NCBI GenBank assembly: GCA_029255685.2
Contig: CM055315.2
Span: forward strand, 30,943,501-31,007,500
From: Silene conica
Taxonomy: Eukaryota > Streptophyta > Magnoliopsida > Caryophyllales > Caryophyllaceae
DNA: 64,000 nt
Reading direction: 5' to 3'
Shown here piece after piece: positions 44,039 to 54,500 of the stretch. The translations under genes and the position numbers were made by a program. Each line of letters opens with the position of its first letter. Position 1 is the stretch's first letter. Below the pieces are notes generated by a model that worked only from the letters and a program-made list of their open reading frames with translations, was not told the origin of the DNA and did no database searches.

Positions 44039-45172
44039 TCTTATCTATATTAATACAAGAACATTTCGTGCAATTTCGTGCGTCCACATCATCACATCCA
44101 TTTTCTTTTATTTTTACTTTTAAATAAATGTAGGACTCACCATAAAAAACTTTGAATTAATTTATGAAAAACTAATTTTGTTAATAAAATTTGATCGAAT
44201 AATCAATACAAAACATCAATGAACCACCATTCTCAATTCCATTTATGTTGCATAAATAATACAATATGAAAATGCAAAATTTTACCAATTGTTCACATTG
44301 TCTATCAATAATAAAAAATAAAATAAAATAAAAAGATGAAAAAAAAACATTATTAGCCAATGAAAATATAAATGATAAAAAAATGGTAAAAGAAATAAGT
44401 TGTTATATTAATTTACAAGTTTTTACCTCTAACATTTTGACCATCATGATATCAAATTTTCGAGATATTACTAAATTTTTGTAGGTTTTTTTTATATGAA
44501 ATGGTTTTCAACAAAAAAATGTTAATAAATAGTCTTGTTTTAATTTTCAATTTTAAAAATGAGATATCCAAAAAGTTAACAAAATAAATGAACTATTAAA
44601 CTCTGTTAAGTAGATTTTAGAGCATTCCGTTAAAATAATACTCTAAAGGAATCCGCTATAAATATTGAGTTTATCCACATAATTGGTTGATCTAAAAATT
44701 TTGTTACCATGTTTTAACACTGAATTCGTGCATTTTTTTTTTACGGATTTAAAACACGTGTAAAATTTAAATCGTTGCAATTTTTGCACGTGTTTTAAAC
44801 TATTATCATTATAAAAGAAACAGAGTATAAAATATAAAAATATTTTAGTTTATTATATCGATATTTTGAAAATTATATCCGTGCAATTTTGCATGGCCTA
44901 AAAACTACTTCCTCCATTCCAATCAATTATATACATTTGCTTTATTCACGTTTTTCAATATCCGTTTTCTTTTGTTAATATCTTTAGTTGCATATCGATA
45001 AAAATTATAAAATTTTGATATTCACGATGTAATCTGTAAGATAATTTAAACAAGATCTCACATGACTATATTTTACATTATATATTAGAAGTTGTGTCGA
45101 AATTTCACTCGACTTATGAATAGTGCCCAAAAAAAAAAAAAAGTATAGAATTGAATGGAACGAAGGAAGTAG
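44039..45172 (+). mobile_element. Short Helitron (about 870 bp) interrupted at its 3' terminus by a MITE
   Basis: It starts TCTTATCTATATTAATACAA after host A. Its 3' part has the hairpin CCGTGCAATTTTGCATGG, then CCTAAAAACTA, where a Stowaway MITE (44908-45169) splits the terminal CTAG. After the MITE and its TA duplication the sequence resumes with GT, so the original end was CTAG before host T. No coding sequence. Confidence 0.65.
44908..45169. mobile_element. Stowaway-like MITE inserted in the Helitron end, 262 bp
   Basis: CTTCCTCCATTCCAATCAAT and (inverted) CTTCCTTCGTTCCATTCAAT form the ends, flanked by TA at 44906-44907 and 45170-45171. It lies exactly in the CTAG of the Helitron 3' end. 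Confidence 0.75.
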
Positions 45173-45318
45173 TAAAGATTAAATTGCATATAATCCCAAA
45201 CATTTAGCACAAATAGGATCTTACACTAAGGTATATAGAATCATGGTACATCAGGCCCACCTGATATATAATTTTCTAATTTTCTATTAGAGTCCAATAC
45301 AAAACAAATATTTAATTA

Positions 45319-45546
45319 TCAATCACCGTAAACAATTTCAATTCTCTCTTGATGACAGTCACAACAAATTTTTCTCCCACCAAAATTTGATTCGAAGATA
45401 GCGGAAGGGAAGCGATAGGTATGTTCAACAAGGCGGAAACATGCATCGAACAATATTTTGGTGAACGATAAGCAATTTGCATCGACATCAAGAAGGCAAA
45501 ACGCATCAAACAATACTAATTTGAGATAAATTTTTACACCAATCAT
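45319..45546 (-). CDS. Unidentified 75-residue frame in left foldback arm
   Basis: It begins MIGVKIYLKLVLFDAFCLLD and includes FRLVEHTYRFPSAIF and GGRKICCDCHQERIE. A very similar frame lies in the right arm at 48498-48734. Sharing follows from the arms being copies of one sequence, so it does not by itself prove coding. I do not recognise the protein. Confidence 0.25.
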   Translation of the reverse strand: MIGVKIYLKLVLFDAFCLLDVDANCLSFTKILFDACFRLVEHTYRFPSAIFESNFGGRKICCDCHQERIEIVYGD

Positions 45547-45779
45547 AACCCTAATGAATATTTACACCAATCATAACCCTGATGAATATTTAGGGTAAAT
45601 TTTCTGACCCCAAAGCACTTAACAAATGAATATTTACGATAAGTTTCAAAAGCACGCATCATTCTCTGATCAAATTTAAGTCCAATCAATTCAGATTGTT
45701 GAGATTCAATCCATGCATCTGTGGTACAAGGAAGCACATCCATTAAGTACTCATTAAAATTTGATAATATATGGACACA

Positions 45780-46735
45780 TAAAAATGTGAGCTATTACGA
45801 TAAGAATATGATCTAACGTAAAAAGAGTACGAGCTAATATAAAAAGAATACGAGCTAATATTAAAAGAATACGAGCTAATATAAAAAAATAACGAGTTAT
45901 TAAAATAAGAATACGAGCTATGGATATATAAGAATACAAGTTATTAATATAAAAATACAAGCTATTAAGATAGAATACGAGCTATTAATATAAAAATACG
46001 AGCTAATGTAAAAAAAAATACGAGTTTAAGAAAATCACGAACTAAAAAATACGAGAACAAAAGAATACAAGTTATTACCCTAAGAATACGAGATAATATT
46101 AAAAGAATACGAGCTAATATAAAAAAACGAGTTATTAAGATAAGAATACGAGTTATTAATATAAAAATATGAGTTATTAAGATAAAAATACGAGCTATTA
46201 ATATAAGAACACGAACTATTATTATCAAAATGCGAGCTATTAATATAAGAATATGAGATAATGTAAAAAGAGTGAACTAATAAAATAAAAATATGAGTTA
46301 TTAAGATAAGAATATGAGTTAATATAAAAATTATTTGAGATAAGGTAAACAGAATACGAGCTAATATAAATTTTGGATTAAAAAATTTATTCAACATAGT
46401 AATACACAACAATTCCCCAAATTTTGAACAACATGTATATAGAATATGAGCTAATATTAACTAAAAATACGAGCACATAAGAATGCAAGTTATTACCCTA
46501 AGAATACGAGCTAATATAAAAAGAATATGAACTAATATTAAAAGATACGAGCTAATATAAAAAATATGAGTTATTAAGATAAGAATACGAGTTTTTGATA
46601 TAAGAATACTAGCTATTAATATAAGAATATGAGCTAATGTAAAAAGGAATACGAGTTTAAAAAAATCACAAACTAAAAAATATGAGCACAAAAGAATACA
46701 AGTTATTATTCTAAGAATACGAGCTAATATTAAAA
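45780..46735. repeat. Tandem array of the ATACGAGCTAATAT unit, left arm
   Basis: Degenerate copies of AAGAATACGAGCTAATATAA and AAGAATACGAGCTATTAATA follow one another with about 18-25 bp period. A unique island (TTTTGGATTAAAAAATTTAT, about 46370-46440) interrupts and is also present, inverted, in the right arm (about 47660-47750). Confidence 0.8.
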
Positions 46736-46892
46736 TAATGAAAAATAGGGAAGAAATTACATTAAAAAAGGAAAGTGGAGAAAAGTGGAATTACGGACTT
46801 TTTAAAAAAAAATAATTAAGAAAAAAACTAAAATAACCCAAAACAATAGCATTGTTGGTATAGTCGAGGACAGTTCATGGATTGTACCACCA

Positions 46893-46958
46893 GATGTACA
46901 ATAGCGCTATTGTACATCGGATTATACCACCAGATGTACAATAGCGCTATTGTACATC
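46893..46958. repeat. Two identical 26-bp perfect palindromes at the foldback apex
   Basis: Each palindrome has half-site GATGTACAATAGC and its exact complement. Copies lie at 46893-46918 and 46933-46958, 40 bp apart, each preceded by TACCACCA. They occupy the short loop between the long arms. Confidence 0.85.
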
Positions 46959-47169
46959 AGGGGTTATTTCAATTTTTTTCTTATCTATTTTTGAAAAAAA
47001 AAGTCAGTAATCCCTTTCTTCTCTACTTTCTTTTTTATGTAACTTATTCCCTATTTTTTTAACAACTCATCTTCATCCATCATCCAGTAATTAATTTTTC
47101 TCATTAATTATAATATCTCCATCTTTCAATTTATTTAATTATTACGTCAAGTTAATTTTTTATTTTATT

Positions 47170-48310
47170 AGTCTATACTCTTTTTACATTAGCTCGTAAT
47201 CTTATATTAATAGCTCGTATTCGTATAATAATAGCTCGTATTCTTATATTAATATCTCGTATTCTTATATTAATAACTCATATTTTTATATTAATATATC
47301 GTATTCTTATCTTAATAACTCGTATTTTTTTTATATTAGCTCATATTCTTTTAATATTAGCTCTCGTATTCTTTATATATTAGCTCGTATTCTTAGGGTA
47401 ATAACATGTATTCTTTTTTGCTCGTATTTTTTAGTTTGTGATTTTCTTAAACTCGTATCCTTTTAACATTGGCTCATACTCTTATATTAATAGCTCATAT
47501 TCTTATCTTAATAGTCCGTATTCTTATATAAATAACTCGAATTCTTATCTTAATAACTCATATATTTTTTTTATATTAGCTCATATTTTTTTTATATTAG
47601 CTCGTATTCTTAGGTTAATAACTTGCATTCTTGCGTGCTCGTAATTTTAGTTAATATTAGCTCGTATTTTATTTACTATGTTGTTCAAAATTTGGGGAAT
47701 TGTTGTGTATTACTATGTTGAATAAACTTTTTATCCAAAATTTATATTAGCTCGTATTCTGTTTACATTATCTTAAATAATTTTTATACTAGCTCATATT
47801 CTTACCTTAATAACTCATATTTTTATTTTATTAGTCCATTCGTTTTACAATACATCGTATTCTTATATTAATAGCTCGTATTCTTATAATAATAGCTCGT
47901 ATTCTTATATTAATAGCTCGTATTTTTATCTTAATAACTCATATTTTTATATTAATAACTCGTATTCTTATCTTAATAACTCGTATTTTTTTTTATATTA
48001 GCTCGTATTCTTTTAATATTAGCTCGTATTCTTTTTATAATAGCTCGTATTCTTAGGGTAATATCTTGTATTCTTTTGTGTTCGTATTTTTTAGTTTGTG
48101 ATTTTCTTAAACTCGTATTTTTCTACATTAGCTCGTATTCTTATATTAATAATTCGTATTCTTATCTTAATAGCTCGTATTTTTATATTAATAGCTCGTA
48201 TTCTTATATAATAGCTCGTATTCTTATTTTAATAACTCGTTATTTTTTATATTAGCTCGTATTCTTTTAAAATTAGCTTGTATTTTTTTTATATTAGCTT
48301 GTATTTTTGT
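47170..48310. repeat. Tandem array of the TAGCTCGTATTCTTATATTA unit, right arm
   Basis: The inverse of the left-arm array, somewhat longer. Many adjacent units are nearly identical (for example around 47860-47930), showing recent local amplification. Confidence 0.8.
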
Positions 48311-48497
48311 CCATATATCATCAAATTTTAATGAGTACTTAATGTGCTGTGTACCACAAATAAATGGTTTGAGTCTGAACAATCAGAATTGATTGAACTT
48401 AAAGTTATTCAGAGAATGATGCTTATGAAGCTTATCGTAAATATTCATTTGTTAAGTGCTATGGTCAGAAAATTTACCCTAAATATTCATTAGAATT

Positions 48498-48734
48498 ATG
48501 ATTGATGTAAAAATTCACCTCAAATTAGTATTGTTTAATGCGTTTTTCCTTCTTGATGTCGATGCAAATTGCTTCTCGTTCACCGAAATATTATTCGATG
48601 TATTTTTTCGCCTTGTTGAACATACCAATCGCTTCCTTTCCGCCATCTTCGGATCAAATTTTGGTGGGAGAGAAATTTGTTGTGACTGTCGTGAAGAGAG
48701 AATTGAGAAAGTATTTACGTTAATTGATAATTAG
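48498..48734 (+). CDS. Unidentified 78-residue frame in right foldback arm
   Basis: It begins MIDVKIHLKLVLFNAFFLLD and includes FGGREICCDCREERIEK, the counterpart of the left-arm frame with about three-quarters of residues shared by eye. Not recognised; it may be a fragment of a captured gene or chance. Confidence 0.25.
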   Translation: MIDVKIHLKLVLFNAFFLLDVDANCFSFTEILFDVFFRLVEHTNRFLSAIFGSNFGGREICCDCREERIEKVFTLIDN

Positions 48735-48916
48735 ATAATTGTTTTGTATTTAACTCTAATAAAAAATTAGAAAATTATATATCAGATGGGCCTGATGTAC
48801 CATGTTTCTATCTGTGTAAGATCCTATTTGTGGAGTGGAGGAACTGAAAATTTAGGGACAATTTCCTAATTTCTTTATGTTTGTCCCTGACACGGTTTCC
48901 AGTTCTCAGGTAGGAA

Positions 48917-51059
48917 TCATTATATATATAAAAGAAGGATGTACAAATGTTGATGTGGCGCAACAATATTTCAGCATTTGCATTTTGAAGCATTCTCATT
49001 CATTTTGGCATTGTTAATTCTAATTCGACCAATAAGAGTAAGCCAACTAAGTAAGATACTCAATTGGTAGTTTTCAATAACAATTAAACTTTAATGTTTA
49101 TTACGTATAAACAAGTAGACATTAATTATCTTTTGGTTCTCAAGGTTCTCGAGAACTTTAATGTCATTCTCTTATTTTTCCTATATTCTTTATGTTGGAT
49201 AAAGAAAAAAAAAAGAAATAAATAGAATAGGATTTGTTAAAATAAAAAGTAATTTGCAAACTTCCTTTGGAATACCGAGGGAGCTGAAACATGTTATCCT
49301 ATTGGCGATGATGATACTCTTCAATTAAGGAAGTATCTAATGAGATGAGAGATCGACTTTGCTGAATTTCAGCTTCCTGTCATCCGTCAATATCGGTCTT
49401 TCGAGTTTGGTCACAGTGTTACATTTTCGGCTAACTTAGTAAGTTAATAATAATTGCATATTTGAGTGGTACATACACCATTTGTTTATGTTTTTGTATG
49501 GCTTTTTTACTTTGTAACTTGAGGATCTTGGGTCTGATATATCTATTACTTATAATTGTACAGTTCAAAAACTTATAAATGCACATTACATATCAGGAAC
49601 TTATGTAAATTTTGTTTCCTGCAATTCAATATCTTCATCTGTTTTTAAGGGAACATATTTTATGTAAATTTTTTTAAAATATTTTTTCTTCTTTAAAATG
49701 ATTTTTTTTGGTTTACTTCTTCTTTAAAATGATTGTATTCGAGTTTGGCTACGGTTGGCCGGTCGAGTTTAATAATTATACTTGATTTTGAAATACAGTA
49801 TTTCGTTTATTTAAGTTAAATAATTAAATTAAATTTCAGATTACAAGTTATTTGAAACAAATTTTGTTTCCAAATTTTTAACTAAAACGTACTTTACTAA
49901 AAATTAATAATTTCTCATTTTTGATGTAGAGATTATGCTTTCTCAATTGATATGCCAAACGTCTAATGTTTAATTAATTTTTAAAATAAATCACGTATTG
50001 CTTTGTCGTATTATCGTACTTTTATTTCCGTTAAAAGAACTCACACGACTTTTAATTGGAGTAATTTAACCCCATAAGTTACCATATCAGTGAAATTAAA
50101 CCCTTTTGTCAAAATCTCATGAAAAATTTCATTATCATATCACAAAAGTAGTTTGTTTTTATGAAAATACAAAAAAAAAAATTAATCAAAAAAATTAATC
50201 AGCATAAATTAGATAAAAAAACTAAAAATATTTTACGGAAAAAAAACATTATTTCTATTATAAAGTACATAGTTTTTTACTTTTTACAATTTTGGTAAAA
50301 ACATTTCAATTGCAAAACATTTTGTAGTTAGTTGTGTTTAAATTTAAAATTGGAATAAACTATTTTCATGACAAAAAATATAAAAATATAATAAAAGGAT
50401 AAAAAAATATCTAAATATTTTAATTTTTCAACATATCAAAATTTTACACATACTATTTTTAATTGTATTTTTAAAATCGTACCGATTTACTACATAATTT
50501 ATGTATATAAAAACATGGTTTTAGTATGCAATTCGTATTATTTTTATTATTTAATTAATGCTAAAAAAAATTAAAATTAATTTTTTAAAATTTTATTTTC
50601 AACCATTTTTTACTTTTTTGGATATGATACATTGAATTTCTCATAAGATTTTGATAAAGGAGTTTAATTGACTTATTATGTAATTTATGGGGTTAAATTA
50701 CTTTAATTGAAAGTTGTGGGGTTAATTTCAAAATTGCACAAAGTTATGGGGTCAATCACCACTTCCCGGTTCTATGAGTACTTCACACTTAATTGACAGC
50801 ATTTTTATAAAACCTACTCTCTTAATAACACATAATATACCATGTACCATTTTATAACTTTTTCCTATAACTTATTTTCAACAAATTTTCTAAATATACT
50901 TTAATATATGATTATTTATATACTTTTTTTATCTACTTATCTTAAGGCCTTTACATATACATAAAATATATTATTAAATTATTTAACGACGATAATTGAT
51001 CACATATTTTACAAAATTGAAATTAACAGTCGCGTGAATTTTCACGAGTATTACGCTAG
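48917..51059 (+). mobile_element. Non-autonomous Helitron, 2.1 kb
   Basis: It starts TCATTATATATATAAAAGAA after host A. It ends with the hairpin CGTGAATTTTCACG, spacer AGTATTACG and CTAG before host T at 51060. The start is like that of the other two Helitrons here. The interior is AT-rich with no Rep/helicase frame. It lies 55 bp after the foldback and 94 bp before the start codon of the UPF0426 gene. Confidence 0.72.
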
Positions 51060-51153
51060 TTATAATAGGTAGGATAGCAAAATAGTGAAACATTTATACC
51101 CAAAAGAAAAGGAGAGGTGAGCATTTTAGAGTGCGAAAATTGTTGAAGAAAAT
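51060..51153 (+). promoter_or_regulatory. Core promoter candidate and 5' UTR of the UPF0426 gene
   Basis: TATAATA at 51061-51067 starts one base after the Helitron end and would suit transcription from about 51090-51100. Only 94 bp remain between the Helitron and the ATG. An alternative is that transcription starts inside the Helitron. Confidence 0.4.
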
Positions 51154-51195
51154 ATGTCAAATCTTAAACAAATCTCGTTTCCAGTTTACCCAGAA
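51154..51195 (+). CDS. UPF0426 exon 1 (42 bp)
   Basis: It encodes MSNLKQISFPVYPE, ending before GTAAGC, phase 0. The ATG follows an A/G-rich leader (GTTGAAGAAAAT). It forms the start of the predicted transit peptide. Confidence 0.75.
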
Positions 51196-51516
51196 GTAAG
51201 CTTTTGCACTCTTTTTTTGGTATTGTATTGTAGTCTAGTCACTGATCTGTTGATAATTTCTAAGAAACCTTTGATTGCAGTGTACAACCACAAATATTTC
51301 GATCAAAAAGTTTCTACCACCACCAAGTCATGTGAAATTGTCAGCAAGACGTGAAACTAGAGCTTTCTTCTTCAATCCCTCTGATGAACCAATTATCAAG
51401 GAGGCTATCAAGGTTTCACCTTTTCCACCCTCTTTCACTATTTCTAGAATTCTACCCTCTCCGCCCCAATCATTTATTTATGATTTTTATTATTTATGAA
51501 TAGTATTTTAATCAGA

Positions 51517-51547
<31 letters not shown>

Positions 51548-54500
51548 ATGAAAGAGACGGATGTCTAATTTCTTCTTCTAAATTAGACATGGCTTCCTTG
51601 CTTGCTTGCTGAGATTACTAGGTGTGCACGTCATTTTCACTTGTTTGACTATCAGCAGTATGCTGACAATACTTCGGTTTCTATTCTCTATTACAACGGT
51701 TAGTTTTAGGAATGTCATCGGGACGGGCGGGGCGGGGCGATGCTGATATAGGTTGCCCGTAACCGTACGGTCCGTACCCATCAAGAAAACCTCGTACCCA
51801 TCCTCGCCCCATCCCATGGTGGTACAAGTTTCCAAAACCATTTCCGCCCTACCGCCCGTGGCGGGCACAAGTTTCCAAAACCATCCCCACCTATCCATTA
51901 ACCCGCTATAACATAAATTTTTCCGATCTTTTTTCGTAAAAGTTGGTTTAACCACTATTAATTTCTATTTTCAAAGGTTTGTTTAAGTAATTTAGTTATT
52001 TACCAAAGTTGGTAAAATATTTTATAAAATAGTTATTTTTAACATTACGTCTTAATTATAACAAAATAATATTTGTAAAATTATCGTAATAATGGTAGTA
52101 ATTTTTATAATAATTGGCGGGTAGGCGGGTATGAAGTGGGTAACAAGCAAAAACCGACCCCGCCCCACTAACCCGCCCTACTGCCCATGGCGGGTACACT
52201 TTTCATACCCGTTCCCGCCCCACCACCCGCCAAAGCTCTCCCATCCTTGCCCCAACTGGCGCGGGTGCGGGGCGGTATCCACTTGTACCCGTCCCAATGA
52301 CATCCCTAGTTAGTTTACGCTTAATTAGGAAAAATGTGAAAGTGACTCCAATAGAGGACAAGATGATGAAAATCGACTAAGATGGTTTGACAATGTGAAA
52401 ATGAGACCTATGGACGCACCAGTTAGGCCAAACAACAACAACAACAACAACATGAGCGCCTTAGTCCCAAATGCTTTGGGGCGGCTGACATGAATTATCC
52501 TTTGGAACCGTCATGGTTGAACTCCATCTCAACAAGAGAAAAAAGAAAAAAAAGGAAAAACGGAAGTGGAGTGAAACAGAAAATGAAAGGCAGAGAGATT
52601 TTATAGATTTTAAATTGAACTTATCACATGTATAAAAATCCAAAAATTAAATCAAGAATAAAGCTTAAAGTGATTTCGAAAAATGAAGTAAAACTTAATA
52701 TAAAAGTTTTAGGGAAAAAAGTGTAATAAATCCAAAAAGAAAAAAAAGTTTTTTTAGAAAACTTAATAAAAACATCAAATGTTAGAAGTCCACTTGTATC
52801 ATATCTCTCCATAGTGCCCTCTCCATCACCATCCCCTCCTGAAGCCCGATAAATCTCATATCGTGCTCAGTCACTCTTCTCCATGTTTGTTTAGGTCTCC
52901 CTCTACCCCTAGCAACCTTTTCTGCACCCCAGGTCAACAACCTCCTAATCGGTGAGTCCATAGGTCTCACATGGCCAAACCATCTTAGACGGTTTTCCAT
53001 CATCTTGTCCTCTATTAGGGCCACCTTTACCTTCTCCCTAATCACCTCATTCCTTAACCGGTCTTTCCTTGTATGACCGCACATCCACCTCAACACACGC
53101 ATCTCTGCCACACTCATCTTATGAATGTGACACTTCGAACCGTAAAGTAAGTTTCGCCACAAAGAGAAAAGGTTGCTAGGGTAGAGGGAGACAAAACATA
53201 CGTGGCTAAGAGTGACAGAGCATTATATGAGATTTTCCGGGCTTGGCGAGGAGATGGTGACGGAGAGTGCACAATGGAGGGTAACGATGCATGTGAATTT
53301 TTAGTATTTGATGTTATTTGAAATATTTTGCATTTTTATTAACTTTTTCAAAAATTTATTTGTTCTCTTAAGTTTTATTACAATTTTTACTAACAACTTT
53401 TTTATATATTAAGGGGTTGTTTGGTTGCCTTTCAAAATCATGGGAATTGGAAAATCATTTTTTTACTTGGTTCACTTTTTAGGTATTCCAAACCCTTAGG
53501 TTTTACTCCGGTTTTTACACTCGTTTTAATCTTTATTCTCGATTTAAATTCTAAGTTTTTTATAAACAAAATCCGGACTACAATCACTTTTCCTTTCTGT
53601 ATTTTCGCATTTTGAGGTGTGCCACTCACGGACGGTTGTAATCATTTGTTTAACCTCTGATTAAAATATGCCTCATAAAGTCACAAGTCATTATAAAGAG
53701 TAGAAAAATAAACAAATGATTGGAATAGAGGGAATTTCATTTTGTGTCCCCTTGTTGCTAGATTGCTCCGCCTTTGGTAAAGACTCTTATTGCCTTGTTG
53801 GAGTAATGTTTCTTAAATTACACAAAACGACTCACTTGTATAAGAACTTCTAGCAAGCAAAATACGAGTACTCCCAATATTGTGCTTATATACCCAGGGC
53901 CATTTATCAATCATTCACAATTCAAATATAAATTTGCAAGTTTTCTATTTGAATATGTGGTGATTCCCTTGAAGTCCGACTTTGAGACTGAGTGTTGGGC
54001 TCAAAGTTTCAACTTACCTGAAGTAACTTAAGGCTAAACACGTTCATTCATTTGCAAGGCTGTTAATGTTTGTAAACGTATTGTGTTGTTATGTATTTGC
54101 TACTACTATTTTCTGCCTTGTCAAATCACTTTGATTCACGTATCAGTGAGGGCACCGTCCCTTATGCAATCCGCTGATTATGAACGTGTATTTTGCCCAG
54201 GGCCGCTTTTAGGGTGTGATATTGAATACTTTACTATATTTCATCAACCTCATGAAATTCAAATCACTTTGTTTACTATTAGTAATAAAGTGGAGTGATA
54301 TTGAGTACTTCCTCCGTTCCACATTTTCACATGAATGTTCACAATATATATGCTGAATTCTTGGATAAATCTTTTGTACAAAGAAGCCAAGCCATTAAAA
54401 CTTTTGACTTCAGAGATGTTGATGTTCCTTGGAGTTGGTCAAGCTTTGAGGGATCAACAGATATTCCCTCGGCAGAGATCACAAAACCAAGAAATTGAAT

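Larger units (their letters stand above)
45193..48862. mobile_element. Giant foldback element, about 3.65 kb
   Basis: Two long inverted arms (left about 45205-46839, right about 46961-48840) face each other across a 121-bp loop. Outer marks are CACAAATAGGATCTTACAC on the left and its inverse at 48815-48832. Inner marks are AAATAACCC at 46832-46839 and GGGTTATTT at 46961-46969. Between them each arm carries a large array of a roughly 21-bp unit (TAGCTCGTATTCTTATATTA and variants). Outer limits are uncertain by about 20 bp and no target duplication was identified. It is probably a DNA transposon of foldback or long-TIR MULE type, with no transposase seen. Confidence 0.75.

Noticed and set aside
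45754-46691. Ile/Leu/Ser/Tyr-rich open frames on the minus strand
   Set aside because: These translate the 21-bp tandem array, giving a repeated LITRILILARIF-like pattern. They arise from the repeat period and show no real coding signal.
45780-48310. Regularly spaced short repeats considered as a CRISPR array
   Set aside because: Units are contiguous and degenerate without unique spacers, and the genome is that of a plant. It is a transposon-arm tandem array.
53405-53460. GGGGTTGTTTGGTTGCC as a transposon end
   Set aside because: It resembles a PIF or hAT terminus, but no inverted partner or target duplication was found within several kb.
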